Origin: Planctomycetota bacterium
Lineage (GTDB): Bacteria > Planctomycetota > Planctomycetia > Pirellulales > Lacipirellulaceae
Length of the DNA stretch: 64,000 bases
NCBI GenBank assembly: GCA_013286045.1
Contig: JABDGM010000002.1
Coordinates: 31,654-95,653 of the forward strand
Reading direction: 5' to 3'
In this document: one piece after another, positions 53,171 to 61,966 of the stretch
Position numbering within the stretch: position 1 is the stretch's first letter
Layout: every line of letters starts with the position of its first letter
Position numbers and translations under genes: made by a program
Notes under the pieces: generated by a model
What the model saw: only the letters and a program-made list of their open reading frames with translations
Database searches by the model: none
What the model was told of the DNA's origin: nothing

Positions 53171-53219
53171 GTGGCCACGGTTGTTTTTTCACGTCTTCCC
53201 GGAAAACAACCGTGGCCAC
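53171..53219. terminator. Perfect 17-bp inverted repeat
   Basis: GTGGCCACGGTTGTTTT and AAAACAACCGTGGCCAC are exact complements separated by 15 bases. The AT-rich inner part reads as a T tract on one strand and an A tract on the other. It lies between divergent genes, so it may be an operator or an insulating bidirectional terminator. The rest of 53100-53632 holds no gene I can support. Confidence 0.6.
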
Positions 53220-53632
53220 CCAAGAAGGAGAAGACAACATAGCTCCGGCGACGCCGGAGACCGACGGGTCGAAGAAAAGTAACGCGAGGTAAAATGCGAG
53301 CGGCACATTGCAAGGGCATGCCAGTTCCTCTGGCGTGAGCCTTGCGTGACGAGGCCATCAACCGTCGGCGCCCTATAAATAATAAATAGCGCCATTTTTT
53401 CAGCACTTCCGATGGCGTGTTTTATTCTCTCAAGTGTCCAGTGATTTTTTCTTCAAGTGAAACGGCGAGCTCGAACTTTGACGGGTGTATCAATTGCGCC
53501 AAAATATTGCGTCCGTTTTCAGCGTGTGACGTTGCAAACTTTTTGTTGTGACGAGCACCTCGACAAGCGAAGCGCAGTGCATACCGTTTCCAGTGCGCCA
53601 TCGAGATGGCGAACATTTTATTGGAGGTGTGT

Positions 53633-54106
53633 ATGCACGGTCCGAATCATGAAATCGAAGCTAACGGAGGTTTGTGGCAGACAAAGTTTTGGGATGGAGC
53701 CGAGCCGGTTACGAAGGTAAAGCCAGCAGCACGCCAGCGGGCATCAAAGCCTGAGGAGTCTAACAATGTGTTAAAGACTGTCGTAGCGACCACCGTAGAG
53801 CCGTTGGAGCGCCGATTAGCTGCCATCGAAGAGCGGCTGGAATCTCTTGTTGCCGAACTGGCTGCGAAGCGCGTCGCAAAGGAGTACTACACCACGGAGG
53901 AAGTTGCCGAAATTCTGAGAAAGGCACCGTACACGGTGCGGGAGTGGTGTCGTCTCGGACGAGTTCTCGGCGAGAAGAGCCATTCTGGTCGTGGACTCGA
54001 TGAGGAGTGGAGAATTAGCCACGAAGAGCTAACGAGGTATCAGAACGAAGGGTTGTTGCCGGTTAAGAAGTGCGTGGCAGTCGGAGCACCGCGTCGCGTG
54101 AAATAA
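53633..54106 (+). CDS. Excisionase-like helix-turn-helix protein
   Basis: A 157-residue protein with a coiled-coil middle (LERRLAAIEERLESLVAEL) and a C-terminal MerR/excisionase-type winged helix: YYTTEEVAEILRKAPYTVRE, WCRLGRVLGEKS, WRISHEELTRYQNEG. Such proteins direct excision by a tyrosine integrase, and one lies 300 bases away. Start ATG 53633 follows TTGGAGGTG. Confidence 0.8.
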   Translation: MHGPNHEIEANGGLWQTKFWDGAEPVTKVKPAARQRASKPEESNNVLKTVVATTVEPLERRLAAIEERLESLVAELAAKRVAKEYYTTEEVAEILRKAPYTVREWCRLGRVLGEKSHSGRGLDEEWRISHEELTRYQNEGLLPVKKCVAVGAPRRVK

Positions 54107-54121
54107 CGAGGGGTGGGCGGC

Positions 54122-54295
54122 TCATTTTGGAAGAGCGTGGCGGCGCCAAGGCGGCACTTGGCGCTTGCCAGACAAGACTCGCTGCCCGCACCTCGGGCAA
54201 TGCATTCTCGCTTGGTTTGCGAACCACTTCGCGTTACAGCCTTCGCAAACGAAGTAGAAGCTTTTATTCGCGGACAACTCTTTAGACTCACTCAT
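54122..54295 (-). CDS. 57-residue zinc-ribbon protein
   Basis: This short gene translates to a protein with two cysteine pairs, FVCEGCNAKW and MHCPRCGQRV, spaced as a zinc ribbon. It is preceded by a GGAG site. It lies between the excisionase-like gene and the integrase, on the integrase strand. The CxxC...CxxC pattern, ribosome-binding site and location support a real gene, although length alone would miss it. It could be a small DNA-binding regulator of integration. Confidence 0.65.
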   Translation of the reverse strand: MSESKELSANKSFYFVCEGCNAKWFANQARMHCPRCGQRVLSGKRQVPPWRRHALPK

Positions 54296-54408
54296 GGAAG
54301 GTCTCCGCTCTCGGCGTGAACAGTACTCTCGTACTCTTCATCCTAAATTCAGAAGCGCCGGAAACCATCGACGCAAGCGCCACTCAATTGCAATGGCGGC
54401 GAAGCGAG

Positions 54409-55683
54409 TTATGTCCCGTAAACTCGAAGAGCAGGTTCTCCAAACAGCTTTGCAATAGCTGCCTTTTTAGTCTCAGGGAGAAGATGACGATATCGTGTAC
54501 GCATTTCATCAGATTGGTGCCCCATCCATTCATCGATGATTCGCTGATCAACACCAGCGGCTGCGAGGTTTGATGCAAACGAATGCCGGAACACGTGGAA
54601 GCCCCGAATGTTTTCCCATTTGCTTCCTCTAAACGATTCTTTCAATGAATCGTGCGCTTTGCCCGGGTCCAATTGCTGCGGCGGTCCGGGTGCCGAAGTA
54701 CATCCGTCGTCGCATGGCCTTGTAAACGTGTAGGGACCGCGATTATCGATTCCAAGCCAGTTAGCGAGAGTGGCCTCGGCTTCGTCGGTGAGTTCAACCC
54801 GTCTAAACGTAATGGCGCGAGTTCGGCTGCGCTTTTTCTCGCGGACCAAAAGCGTTCCGTGACGAAAATCAAAATCATCTCGGAGTGACCGAATGGCTTC
54901 GCTTCGCCTGATACCCGTGTGAGCAATTAGCAAAGTCATTGGGTAGAGATAGCTCTCCGCTGAATGGGTTTCGAGGTGCTTCAACGCCTCAAGCACCTCT
55001 TGTCCGCGAAGATATAAGCACTCCCAAAGGCGTTTTTCATCAGCGCCGCAAGGTCTATCACGCTCAATAATGTGCTCGATCTGCTCAATAGGCATGAAGG
55101 GCGGCTTCTCATCGCGTTTCGGGTACACGAGTCCGACGACGGCCGCCTGCCCTTCAAGCATTCCTTCTTTTACTGCCCAATTCCAAATCACACGGAACGT
55201 GGCAATTTCCTTTCGAACCGTCTCAGCCGATATAGGCCGTTTCGCTCCTACGACTTCGCTAAGCCGAGTGACGACGTAGCTCTGAAGTACAGTGTGGCCA
55301 ATTGTGTGCGCGAAAGTCTTACCCTTCATGATCCGGAGCAGGTGACGGATATGAGTGTTTTCGGTGCTTACCGTGGTCGCCTCTTTGTGACCCGGTATTC
55401 GGGCGGCTTTGAATGCCGTTGTGACTTCCAGGAGCGTTGGCAGCCTCGGCGAGTCAAACGAGTCTCGCCGACCATCAGACAATATGAACGCGACCGGATC
55501 CGCGTTTTGTGGAATTGAAAGGCGACCGTTTTTAAGAAGGATGAGAGTCTCTTCAACCCGCGAGGCCTGGGCACGCGCAAGCTTTTCTTTATTCGTGCCA
55601 AGTGAACGCTTGAACGACCGGCCAGCGTACCGAAAACGCACAAAGAAATGTTCGGACGCTTCGTCGAAGAAGAGACTGGCCAT
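54409..55683 (-). CDS. Tyrosine recombinase/phage-type integrase
   Basis: A ~424-residue integrase. N-terminal arm-type region LFFDEASEHFFVRFRYAGRS, core-binding helices near ENTHIRHLLRIMKGK, and a catalytic domain with Arg in AHTGIRRSEAIR, HxxR in HVFRHSFASNL, a late His in WMGHQSDEM, and Tyr in TRYRHLL. It catalyses integration and excision of the element. It lies about 130 bases from a tRNA 3'-end remnant, the usual target of such integrases. Start ATG 55683 follows a GGGG site; a frame 18 residues longer exists. Confidence 0.92.
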   Translation of the reverse strand: MASLFFDEASEHFFVRFRYAGRSFKRSLGTNKEKLARAQASRVEETLILLKNGRLSIPQNADPVAFILSDGRRDSFDSPRLPTLLEVTTAFKAARIPGHKEATTVSTENTHIRHLLRIMKGKTFAHTIGHTVLQSYVVTRLSEVVGAKRPISAETVRKEIATFRVIWNWAVKEGMLEGQAAVVGLVYPKRDEKPPFMPIEQIEHIIERDRPCGADEKRLWECLYLRGQEVLEALKHLETHSAESYLYPMTLLIAHTGIRRSEAIRSLRDDFDFRHGTLLVREKKRSRTRAITFRRVELTDEAEATLANWLGIDNRGPYTFTRPCDDGCTSAPGPPQQLDPGKAHDSLKESFRGSKWENIRGFHVFRHSFASNLAAAGVDQRIIDEWMGHQSDEMRTRYRHLLPETKKAAIAKLFGEPALRVYGT

Positions 55684-55810
55684 GACGATCCCCTGCCCCG
55701 AAATCGGAGGTAAGTGAATCGTAGTAGTCGGTCTCAAAAAGCGCTATCGGCCTAAGGCCAATGCTTGCGCCCTAGTGTGTCGGATTTGTGTCGGATTCGG
55801 CGCATGAAAA

Positions 55811-55860
55811 AAGCTTCGCGAAGAGAAGTTGTTGAACCGCAACAACTTGCAGCGAAGCTT
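55811..55860 (-). terminator. Strong hairpin with T tract, beside tRNA remnant
   Basis: On the minus strand AAGCTTCGC pairs with GCGAAGCTT and an inner AAGTTGTT pairs with AACAACTT. The outer arm is followed by T6. It looks like the intrinsic terminator of the tRNA whose 3' part lies next to it, kept after integration. Confidence 0.75.
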
Positions 55861-55866
55861 AAGAGC

Positions 55867-55890
55867 TGGGGAACTAGGATTCGAACCTAG
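55867..55890 (-). tRNA. tRNA 3'-end remnant (T-arm and acceptor), likely attachment site
   Basis: On the minus strand CTAGGTTCGAATCCTAG is a perfect five-pair T-arm with a canonical TTCGAAT loop, followed by TTCCCCA, an acceptor 3' strand. The matching 5' half (GGGGAA...) is not found within the next ~90 bases upstream, so only a partial tRNA gene remains. Its place beside the integrase suggests an att site. The amino acid cannot be named. Confidence 0.7.
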
Positions 55891-56069
55891 TTCGCGACAG
55901 CGCGGCAGTGTTCGGGCTCGATTGCATTTGAATGATTGTCGTCGGCTCGGTTGTTCAAACAAGTAAGCCGAAAACAATCTACTAACGGTCATCTTGCAAG
56001 TTCCTAGTAACAAACCGTTTAGGTCGCATCTCGCGTTCCAGAATGGTTGACCGAAGTCCAGAGTTCACA

Positions 56070-56103
56070 CGGCAGAGGTCACTGGTTCGAGTCCAAACGC
56101 AGG
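56070..56103 (+). other. Possible second, degenerate tRNA-like 3' fragment
   Basis: AGAGGTCACTGGTTCGAGTCCAA resembles the variable loop, T-arm and start of the acceptor of a tRNA, but only three T-stem pairs form and the acceptor does not match. It may be a decayed attachment site, or chance. Confidence 0.35.
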
Positions 56104-56118
56104 GCCAGACCCCCCTAA

Positions 56119-57228
56119 TCAAAACCACTGTTTCACCTTATTTACTATGTCACCTATCTGCTGCGCGGCGTGATCTACTTGATCGAGGAAATGTTTTACT
56201 CGATCTGGATTTTCGTCGTGAATATTTCGAATTTCGACGTCTACGGCTTTTCCCATCGCGCTATTTGGCACAGTACCGTCAAATTCTAGGTCGGTCGAGG
56301 AGCTTCCATTCACACCTTTCGGACCTGCCTTAAAGTCGGCGACGACCGCACCATCCTTATCAAGAATACTTACGAGCACTGCTCCCGTAAAACCGATTAC
56401 TGTTGAAGACGACAACACCGACTCGACATGTACTTTCCCGTTCTTATAGATTTCGACAGTCGTTTTCATACGGCCGCCGTATGTTCCGTCAATTTTTGAG
56501 TCCTCATGCGCGATAAGCGGAAACTCGCCCGAGTCCCGCTGGAAAAGCTTGGTACCGTTATCGATTCCTAGGTCGTCGTCGGTGTATTCCTTTCCTTCAA
56601 TAGCGGCGTTTTTTAGGATGACAACGCCGTAAACCTGCTTTCCATCCGAGTTAATGGACTCTTCAAAGTCTGGGATTCCAGTCTTGAGAGGGCTTTTTTT
56701 CTTCGTTACCCACATATCGACTATCGCATAACGGTCCTCCACATCCCCGGCATCCGAACCCGGAAAGTATTCGTCTGCAATCTTTTGCAGCTCCTCACGA
56801 GGAACGTCAATCATCTGTTCAATAGCTTCAGGCTTTAGGCAGACGACCCCATGCACACCGTGACCTTGTTCGTGGTCGAGAAAACCAGTTTTGAACTTCG
56901 GGCCTGAATGGTCTGAAACAAACTGGGACCGAGCCCACCGATGTGCCCGAATCGCTTGCACCTTGTCGCTATCACCGTCAAATGCCGCGGTAAGCTCACC
57001 GTTATCTGCATCGCGTATTACAGCGTAGCCGCTTTTGATTGCAATGAATTTATTCTTGGCGCCGTTACGAACGAACAAAGGATATGCCGAAACAAAATTC
57101 TCCTCTCTTGCTTTACGATGTCCGAAACGAGTTAAGTAATCCAGGCTCGGCGTGGCCTCCAAAGCAACACACCGCTGAGCTATAAGAATGGCACTCAAGC
57201 TAAACAACTTTAGTATCGAAGATCGCAT
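56119..57228 (-). CDS. Secreted protein of unknown function
   Basis: A 369-residue protein with a signal peptide (LKLFSLSAILIAQRCVAL) and no membrane segment after it. It is mainly polar with several acidic stretches (DNGELTAAFDGDSD, DDDLGIDNGTK). A repeated layout of KVYGVVxLKxxAIE (VHGVVCLKPEAIE, VYGVVILKNAAIE) suggests two related subdomains. No enzyme motif is recognised. Located just outside the tRNA remnant, so it may belong to the resident chromosome. Confidence 0.65.
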   Translation of the reverse strand: MRSSILKLFSLSAILIAQRCVALEATPSLDYLTRFGHRKAREENFVSAYPLFVRNGAKNKFIAIKSGYAVIRDADNGELTAAFDGDSDKVQAIRAHRWARSQFVSDHSGPKFKTGFLDHEQGHGVHGVVCLKPEAIEQMIDVPREELQKIADEYFPGSDAGDVEDRYAIVDMWVTKKKSPLKTGIPDFEESINSDGKQVYGVVILKNAAIEGKEYTDDDLGIDNGTKLFQRDSGEFPLIAHEDSKIDGTYGGRMKTTVEIYKNGKVHVESVLSSSTVIGFTGAVLVSILDKDGAVVADFKAGPKGVNGSSSTDLEFDGTVPNSAMGKAVDVEIRNIHDENPDRVKHFLDQVDHAAQQIGDIVNKVKQWF

Positions 57229-57474
57229 TTTGTACCTCCATTTAGCAGAGAGCTTTCCTTAACAAGTGACGGGGATAATTAGCTTATCAATCAATCTTCA
57301 AAATGCAAGAATGAGTTTGTGGGGAACTATATAAGTAAATTGCGAAGCTTAACGGGCATTTTGTCGCGGAATTGTCCGCTCAGCTTCGCCAGATCAACAG
57401 TGGGCCCTTCAATACGATCGACTGAACGGTGCCGCCGGCGAAGAAAGTAAGGGCCTTATACAACCGAGGCGTCT

Positions 57475-58362
57475 CTAAAGACTTCGCTGCCCCATAACAA
57501 AGTCGGGAAACTCATCTTCGCCGATCAATGCGCAGCAGTTGCTTTCCGCCAGCTCGACCGCACCCCGAGTAAATCTGCTGTTAGTTATCACGGCCGACTT
57601 GTTGCACCCGTAGACGGCCATGCCGGCGACTGCCTCCTGTACGGCGTTGTTGCCGACCGCGTGATAGTATCCCTTCGCTTGCACCGCGATACAGTGATCG
57701 CCCCATTCGACAACAATATCGACGCCCTGATCGCCGCTCCTACCTGTTCGCCGCGGCGATGCCCCGAGTGCAGAGAACACTTCCACTAAGTAATCCTCCC
57801 ACGCGTCGTCACGCATCGACCTCCAGTCGCGGTTCAGCAGCGCAGCTCGCTGCCACTCGACCGACCTGAGAATTTCCGATCGCTCATTCGTAAGCGCCTC
57901 CATGCGCGATCGCACCGCGACCAGCGTTTCGAGCTGCTCTTTTAATTGAGCTTCGTAGTTGCGCTGATTCGCTTCTAGGTCGCGCACTCGCGCCGTCAGC
58001 GCGGCATCGCTCGGGTAGTGGAACAGCGCGCCGACGATCGTAACGCCGAATAACGCACCGACGATCGCTAGGAACACGCTCGTTGATCCGGCGAGCGATA
58101 GCAGGTCCAGCAGCACGAACGCGACTACGAAGCAAGTCCCGGCTACCACCGAGAGCAGACCTGCCTGCCACAGCGAGTATTGCTCAGACGGCTTTCGAAT
58201 TCGCTGAGCCAGTCGGAAATATTGAAGTTTCCGGCGATTGTCTTTCGACGCGGCGGCAAGCAGCGGCTTCTGCTTTTCTAGCAACTCAACTTTGGCCAGG
58301 CATTCGCTTATGCCATTTTCGATAGTAGCGAACCGCGCGTTGTAGTTCTCACAAACAGACAT
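57475..58362 (-). CDS. Membrane-anchored Mrr-type restriction endonuclease-like protein
   Basis: The protein has an N-terminal coiled coil, two membrane helices (LLSVVAGTCFVVAFVLLDLL and STSVFLAIVGALFGVTIVGA), another coiled coil (VRDLEANQRNYEAQL) and a C-terminal Mrr-like PD-(D/E)XK domain. The nuclease core reads WEDYLVEVFSALGASPRRTG, GDQGVDIVVEWGDHCIAVQAKGY, with the catalytic Asp and QxK. Mrr enzymes cleave methylated DNA. Tethering a nuclease to the membrane is a design seen in some anti-phage proteins. It lies near the TIR-caspase operon but is not in it. Confidence 0.8.
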   Translation of the reverse strand: MSVCENYNARFATIENGISECLAKVELLEKQKPLLAAASKDNRRKLQYFRLAQRIRKPSEQYSLWQAGLLSVVAGTCFVVAFVLLDLLSLAGSTSVFLAIVGALFGVTIVGALFHYPSDAALTARVRDLEANQRNYEAQLKEQLETLVAVRSRMEALTNERSEILRSVEWQRAALLNRDWRSMRDDAWEDYLVEVFSALGASPRRTGRSGDQGVDIVVEWGDHCIAVQAKGYYHAVGNNAVQEAVAGMAVYGCNKSAVITNSRFTRGAVELAESNCCALIGEDEFPDFVMGQRSL

Positions 58363-58469
58363 ACCGCACGATTATCATTTCTCCAAAAATAAAATCAAGG
58401 CAAGTACACCTTCGGAATGTCGGCTAATCCGGCTGGGCTGTAGAGGCTTAATACGGAATAATTCGGGCT

Positions 58470-59105
58470 ATGAGCCTTTCCCGTCGACAGCAATTGTTCT
58501 TCGATGGCATAGAACAATCATTCAACCACATTCGGCTGACTTACGATCGTATAACGTCAGCGGTCCCATTCTTATTTACCGCGCCCGTCGACAAATCGAA
58601 GCTTGAGGGAGTAACACTAGACGCCTGGACTGTAGTCGACATCGGGAAGCGACTTTACTCGTTGATAATGAACATGCCAGGCCTTGCCGGCACTCCTGCA
58701 ATTGAACTGTATTTAAGGCAACTTGCCAGCGTGGAAGACTTCCGGCATTACATTCAACACCTTGACGGGAAAACCATCGCCGTCGCGAACACGTCGCTTC
58801 CCCTTTGGGGATGGCTTGCTTTTTTGTGTCGGACCGGCGACGGGAAAATTAAATCCGCCGGGTATCATCCCGGGCGCGCTGTGACCGGCGAATATCCGAT
58901 ACTTAATCCTGCCGGGAAAACATTTCACGCCGCCGTTGATCACGTTACGCTTTTCAATCTGACTGGCGAGATCAACATTAGCGAATTGTTTCGTCACGCA
59001 ATATCGTTGGAAATGCCTCTGGTCACGGCAATTAAGAAAGCCGAAGAGGATGGCACACGCAATAGCAAGGGATTGCTTCGAATCGTAATCGATAGTCTTC
59101 AGTAA
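58470..59105 (+). CDS. Hypothetical protein, head of two-gene unit
   Basis: A 211-residue soluble protein of unknown family (SRRQQLFFDGIEQSFNHIRL, FLFTAPVDKSKLEGVTLDAW). Composition looks coding. The next gene begins 9 bases after its stop. Since that gene is broken, the unit may be decaying. No motif points to a function. Confidence 0.55.
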   Translation: MSLSRRQQLFFDGIEQSFNHIRLTYDRITSAVPFLFTAPVDKSKLEGVTLDAWTVVDIGKRLYSLIMNMPGLAGTPAIELYLRQLASVEDFRHYIQHLDGKTIAVANTSLPLWGWLAFLCRTGDGKIKSAGYHPGRAVTGEYPILNPAGKTFHAAVDHVTLFNLTGEINISELFRHAISLEMPLVTAIKKAEEDGTRNSKGLLRIVIDSLQ

Positions 59106-59114
59106 GGGCGACCG

Positions 59115-59890
59115 ATGAATTCCGAAGACGCAACAACTTACTTGGTCAGTTATCTTCGAAGCCCACGACCGGGCAGCGGCTATTCCAAGTACGGGTACGA
59201 CGTTTACATGTATAACGTCATCGACTCGTATTTGTATGGCCGCGGGCAAACTGACTCAGCTCAAAATCAACGCGAAATCTACGAGTTATCGCCTCACTTT
59301 TTTTTTGGCAGCGGCATGGAATCTCTGCCGTAGGGGGATTCTCCGGCCTGGCGTTTCGAAACTCTGAAACCAGTCGACTGAAGCGGGCTCTGCCGGCTGC
59401 GGCTTTTCAATTACTCCATTCGGACGAACTTGGCTCGCCGAATCTGAAAAAGATGATTACGTGCCAACCGAGCCCGAGAGATTTGGTCGCATGATTGCCA
59501 AGTTCAATGACCTGCTGGGGCCGCGATTCGCTGAAAGAGCACAAGAGGCAATCCGCTGCTACGGTGCGCACGCTTACCTTGCGTGCTGCGTGATGTGTGG
59601 CGCCGCTGCCGAATCGATTCTTTTAGCGGTCGCCATTGCAAAAGCGGATGAAGACTCCGTGTTAAAAACGTATCAATCGGCATCAGGCCGCTCGCGAGTT
59701 GTTACACTGATCTTGGCAAACGTGAATGAGCACATAAAAAAGCAGTTCAACGGCTATCTTAGTCTTATGAGCAATTGGCGTGACCAGTCCGCGCATGGCG
59801 CAGCGGCAGACATTGCGGACGATGAAGCGTTCACGTCGATAACGTTGCTCTTGCGATTTGGCATTTTATCGAGAGCAGTTGGGAGCAGCT
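59115..59890 (+). pseudogene. Hypothetical protein gene broken by frameshift and internal stop
   Basis: The first 60 residues are in one frame (start 59115) up to a run of nine T (59298-59306). One base change in phase there restores LAAAWNLCRRGILRPGV, which continues in a second frame with a TGA at 59365 and then TEAGSAGCGFSITPFGRTW, EPERFGRMIAKFNDLLGPRF, AERAQEAIRCYGAHAYLACC and RDQSAHGAAADIADDEAFTS. The parts clearly belong to one gene. Two independent lesions make it a pseudogene, unless the T-run indel is a sequencing error. Confidence 0.7.
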
Positions 59891-59918
59891 CACCGCTTAG
59901 GTATTGCGAACGTTCGAA

Positions 59919-60600
59919 ATGCACCGAATTGCGATTTTATCTTTGTTCGTCATTTTTTTATGCCGAACAACTGCGCAAGCATGGAACTCACTCGGTCACA
60001 AAATCGTTGCCGAGATCGCATGGCGGCAGCTCGACTCCAAAGGGCGACAATCGATCGTCGATACACTTCGTCGCCATCCGCGATTCGACAAGGACTTTGC
60101 TCCCAAGGCGGAAGGCGACGACAAACACGCTGTGCTGGCTCATGCACCTTATCGGCGACGTTCACCAGCCGCTGCATTGCTCGGTGTTATTCAGTGTCGA
60201 CCACTTTCCCAAGGGTGACAAAGGCGGCAACGAATTACCGCTGCGCCACGGCAAGAATCTACACTCCCTTTGGGATGGCTTGCTGGGTAGCGACAGCAAA
60301 ATGAGCGCAGTCAACAAAGCGGCAAACGAGCTATCGGATAAGAACCGATTCAGCGCCGAATGGGAATCAGCCACCGACGAAAAGGACCCGCGGAAGTGGG
60401 CGGCTGAAAGCCACGCGGTTTGTGAATCCGTCGTTTACGATCCGGCGATTTTAGAGGCAGTGCGGACCAGCGGCGACAAAATCGAGCCGATTGAACTGCC
60501 AGTTACCTACTATGCGAATGCAGGCGAAGTTGCCCGGAAGCGGGTTCTCTTGGCCGGGCTCAGGCTGGCGGCGTTGCTAAAGTCGATCGGGCCGCAGTAG
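59919..60600 (+). pseudogene. S1/P1-type nuclease relic with internal deletion and frameshift
   Basis: The start (MHRIAILSLFVIFLCRTTAQ) is a signal peptide followed by AWNSLGHKIVAEIAWRQL, the canonical N-terminus of zinc-dependent S1/P1 nucleases with its Trp and His ligands. At about 60120 the frame shifts and jumps to WLMHLIGDVHQPLHC, KGDKGGNELPL and LHSLWDGLLGS, the C-terminal zinc site. The usual ~100 residues between are missing. So this is a dead gene of a secreted single-strand nuclease. Confidence 0.8.
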
Positions 60601-60671
60601 CGCTTGAATTTCCGCGGTGCGCTGGCATAATCCCGTGGGGGACGGCTAACCGTCGGCTCAAGGGGGTTCGA

Positions 60672-61399
60672 ATGGCTCGGCTTGCTATGTTTGTCGTTTT
60701 GTTGACGGCGCGCAGTGTGCCGCCGAATCTTGGCACGACGCGAATGGGCAACTGATTGCGAACGGCACGGTTGCCAATGTCGACGGTCAGTCGGTTAGTT
60801 TGCAGCTGGTCGGGAAATCTACCGCAACGATTCAGCTCGATGATTTGTCGCTGGCGGATCGCGCGTATTTGCAAAACCGCGACAAGCCGGATTCGGAGTT
60901 CGAACATCCGTCGCGGCAGTGGGCGAGCAAGAACGGTACGTTCCACGCTGAGGGCAAGGCGGTCACATTTATCGGTGACGGCGACGTGCGCCTCGTGCGA
61001 GCTGATTCGAAAGTCGTTAGTGTCCCGATTGAAAAGCTCTCGGCTGACGATCAGGAATATTTCAAACGGCTAAAGAATACTGCCAGCACTGCTGCGACGC
61101 TTGCCACTACAGCTGCGGCATCAATCGATGATCCATTTTCGACGGTGGAGTCGTTCAACGGGCCAAGTGAAACGACAGCGCCGAAAACGACAACCCGGTC
61201 AGTTGCTCATAAGGCGTCGAAGCCACTAGTCAGCTCCGACTCAACGCCGGCAGACAGTCCTGGCGCTGTCGATCGCAATCCAAACGGCGAACAAGTCACC
61301 GGACAGACTGCGACGGGCATTCCCACATTTACGGGACCGCGCGGCGGGACGTATCACTACAGCGCGAACGGCAATAAGGTGTATTCGAAGCATAAGTAA
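60672..61399 (+). pseudogene. SHD1-domain secreted protein with frameshift in the signal peptide
   Basis: A signal peptide (MARLAMFVVLLTA) starts at ATG 60672. The mature protein is in another frame from about 60708 (QCAAESWHDANGQLI...VDGQSVSLQ). It shows two SHD1-like repeats: WHDANGQLIANG...ISLxDRAYLQ and WASKNGTFHAEG...SVPIEKLSADDQEYF. These are common in planctomycete secreted proteins. The tail GPRGGTYHYSANGNKVYSKHK is also typical. Because signal and body are out of frame, the gene is broken unless the base count is wrong there. If intact, a TTG at 60800 could start a shortened form. Confidence 0.6.
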
Positions 61400-61405
61400 A
61401 CGGAT

Positions 61406-61915
61406 CTACTTTTGATAGTAGATTCCACGAACGTCTGCCTGCCATTTTAGGAACACTGCGGACAGCGCGCGTTTTTCCGAAATTGGGAGCTTCGGATGTG
61501 GCATCCCGTGAATGAAAATATCTGTAACGCCGTTATCAAAAATACCGCCCGTTATGCCATCTTCGCGAAATACGAGTAACGGCAATTTCAGACCAAAAAG
61601 TATACCGGCCTCAAGATGATTCCACGGCGTTGGAAAAGGGACGGGACTCGTCACCCGCGCCTGCTGGCCATTGATTCCGCGTTTCCGCACCCCCATTTCG
61701 GAATAATACTGCTCAAACCCAAGTATAATCCCGCCAGCACAGTGACCAGCGAGCATAAGTACCTCGCGTAGTGGCAGGATCGTAGGATAATCGGAGCGGC
61801 CTATCGCGCGCGGTTCTAGCTCAAGTCGTTCGAGTTCGCGCAATATGATTTGTCGACATGCCTGTTGCTTTCGATTCAGTGACGTAGGGCATGAGACGAA
61901 TACTGGTATTTTCAT
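61406..61915 (-). CDS. Deoxyribosyltransferase/TIR-like protein, last gene of defence operon
   Basis: A 169-residue Rossmann-type protein: PVFVSCPTSLNRKQQACR at the start, REVLMLAGHCAGGIILGFEQY in the middle, and PWNHLEAGILFGLKLPLLVF with a conserved Glu in the second half. This pattern resembles nucleoside 2-deoxyribosyltransferase/TIR-like folds that cut or sense NAD-like nucleotides. It follows the SLOG-like gene by about 50 bases on the same strand. Likely sensor or enzyme in the operon's nucleotide signalling. Confidence 0.55.
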   Translation of the reverse strand: MKIPVFVSCPTSLNRKQQACRQIILRELERLELEPRAIGRSDYPTILPLREVLMLAGHCAGGIILGFEQYYSEMGVRKRGINGQQARVTSPVPFPTPWNHLEAGILFGLKLPLLVFREDGITGGIFDNGVTDIFIHGMPHPKLPISEKRALSAVFLKWQADVRGIYYQK

Positions 61916-61966
61916 CGTGTTGCTAATTTATCGCGATGGTGTTCTGACGCCGCGACTGATGTTTTC

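Noticed and set aside
55867..55960. Complete tRNA gene
   Set aside because: Only T-arm and 3' acceptor are present; a 5' acceptor half and D-arm cannot be found at the right distance.
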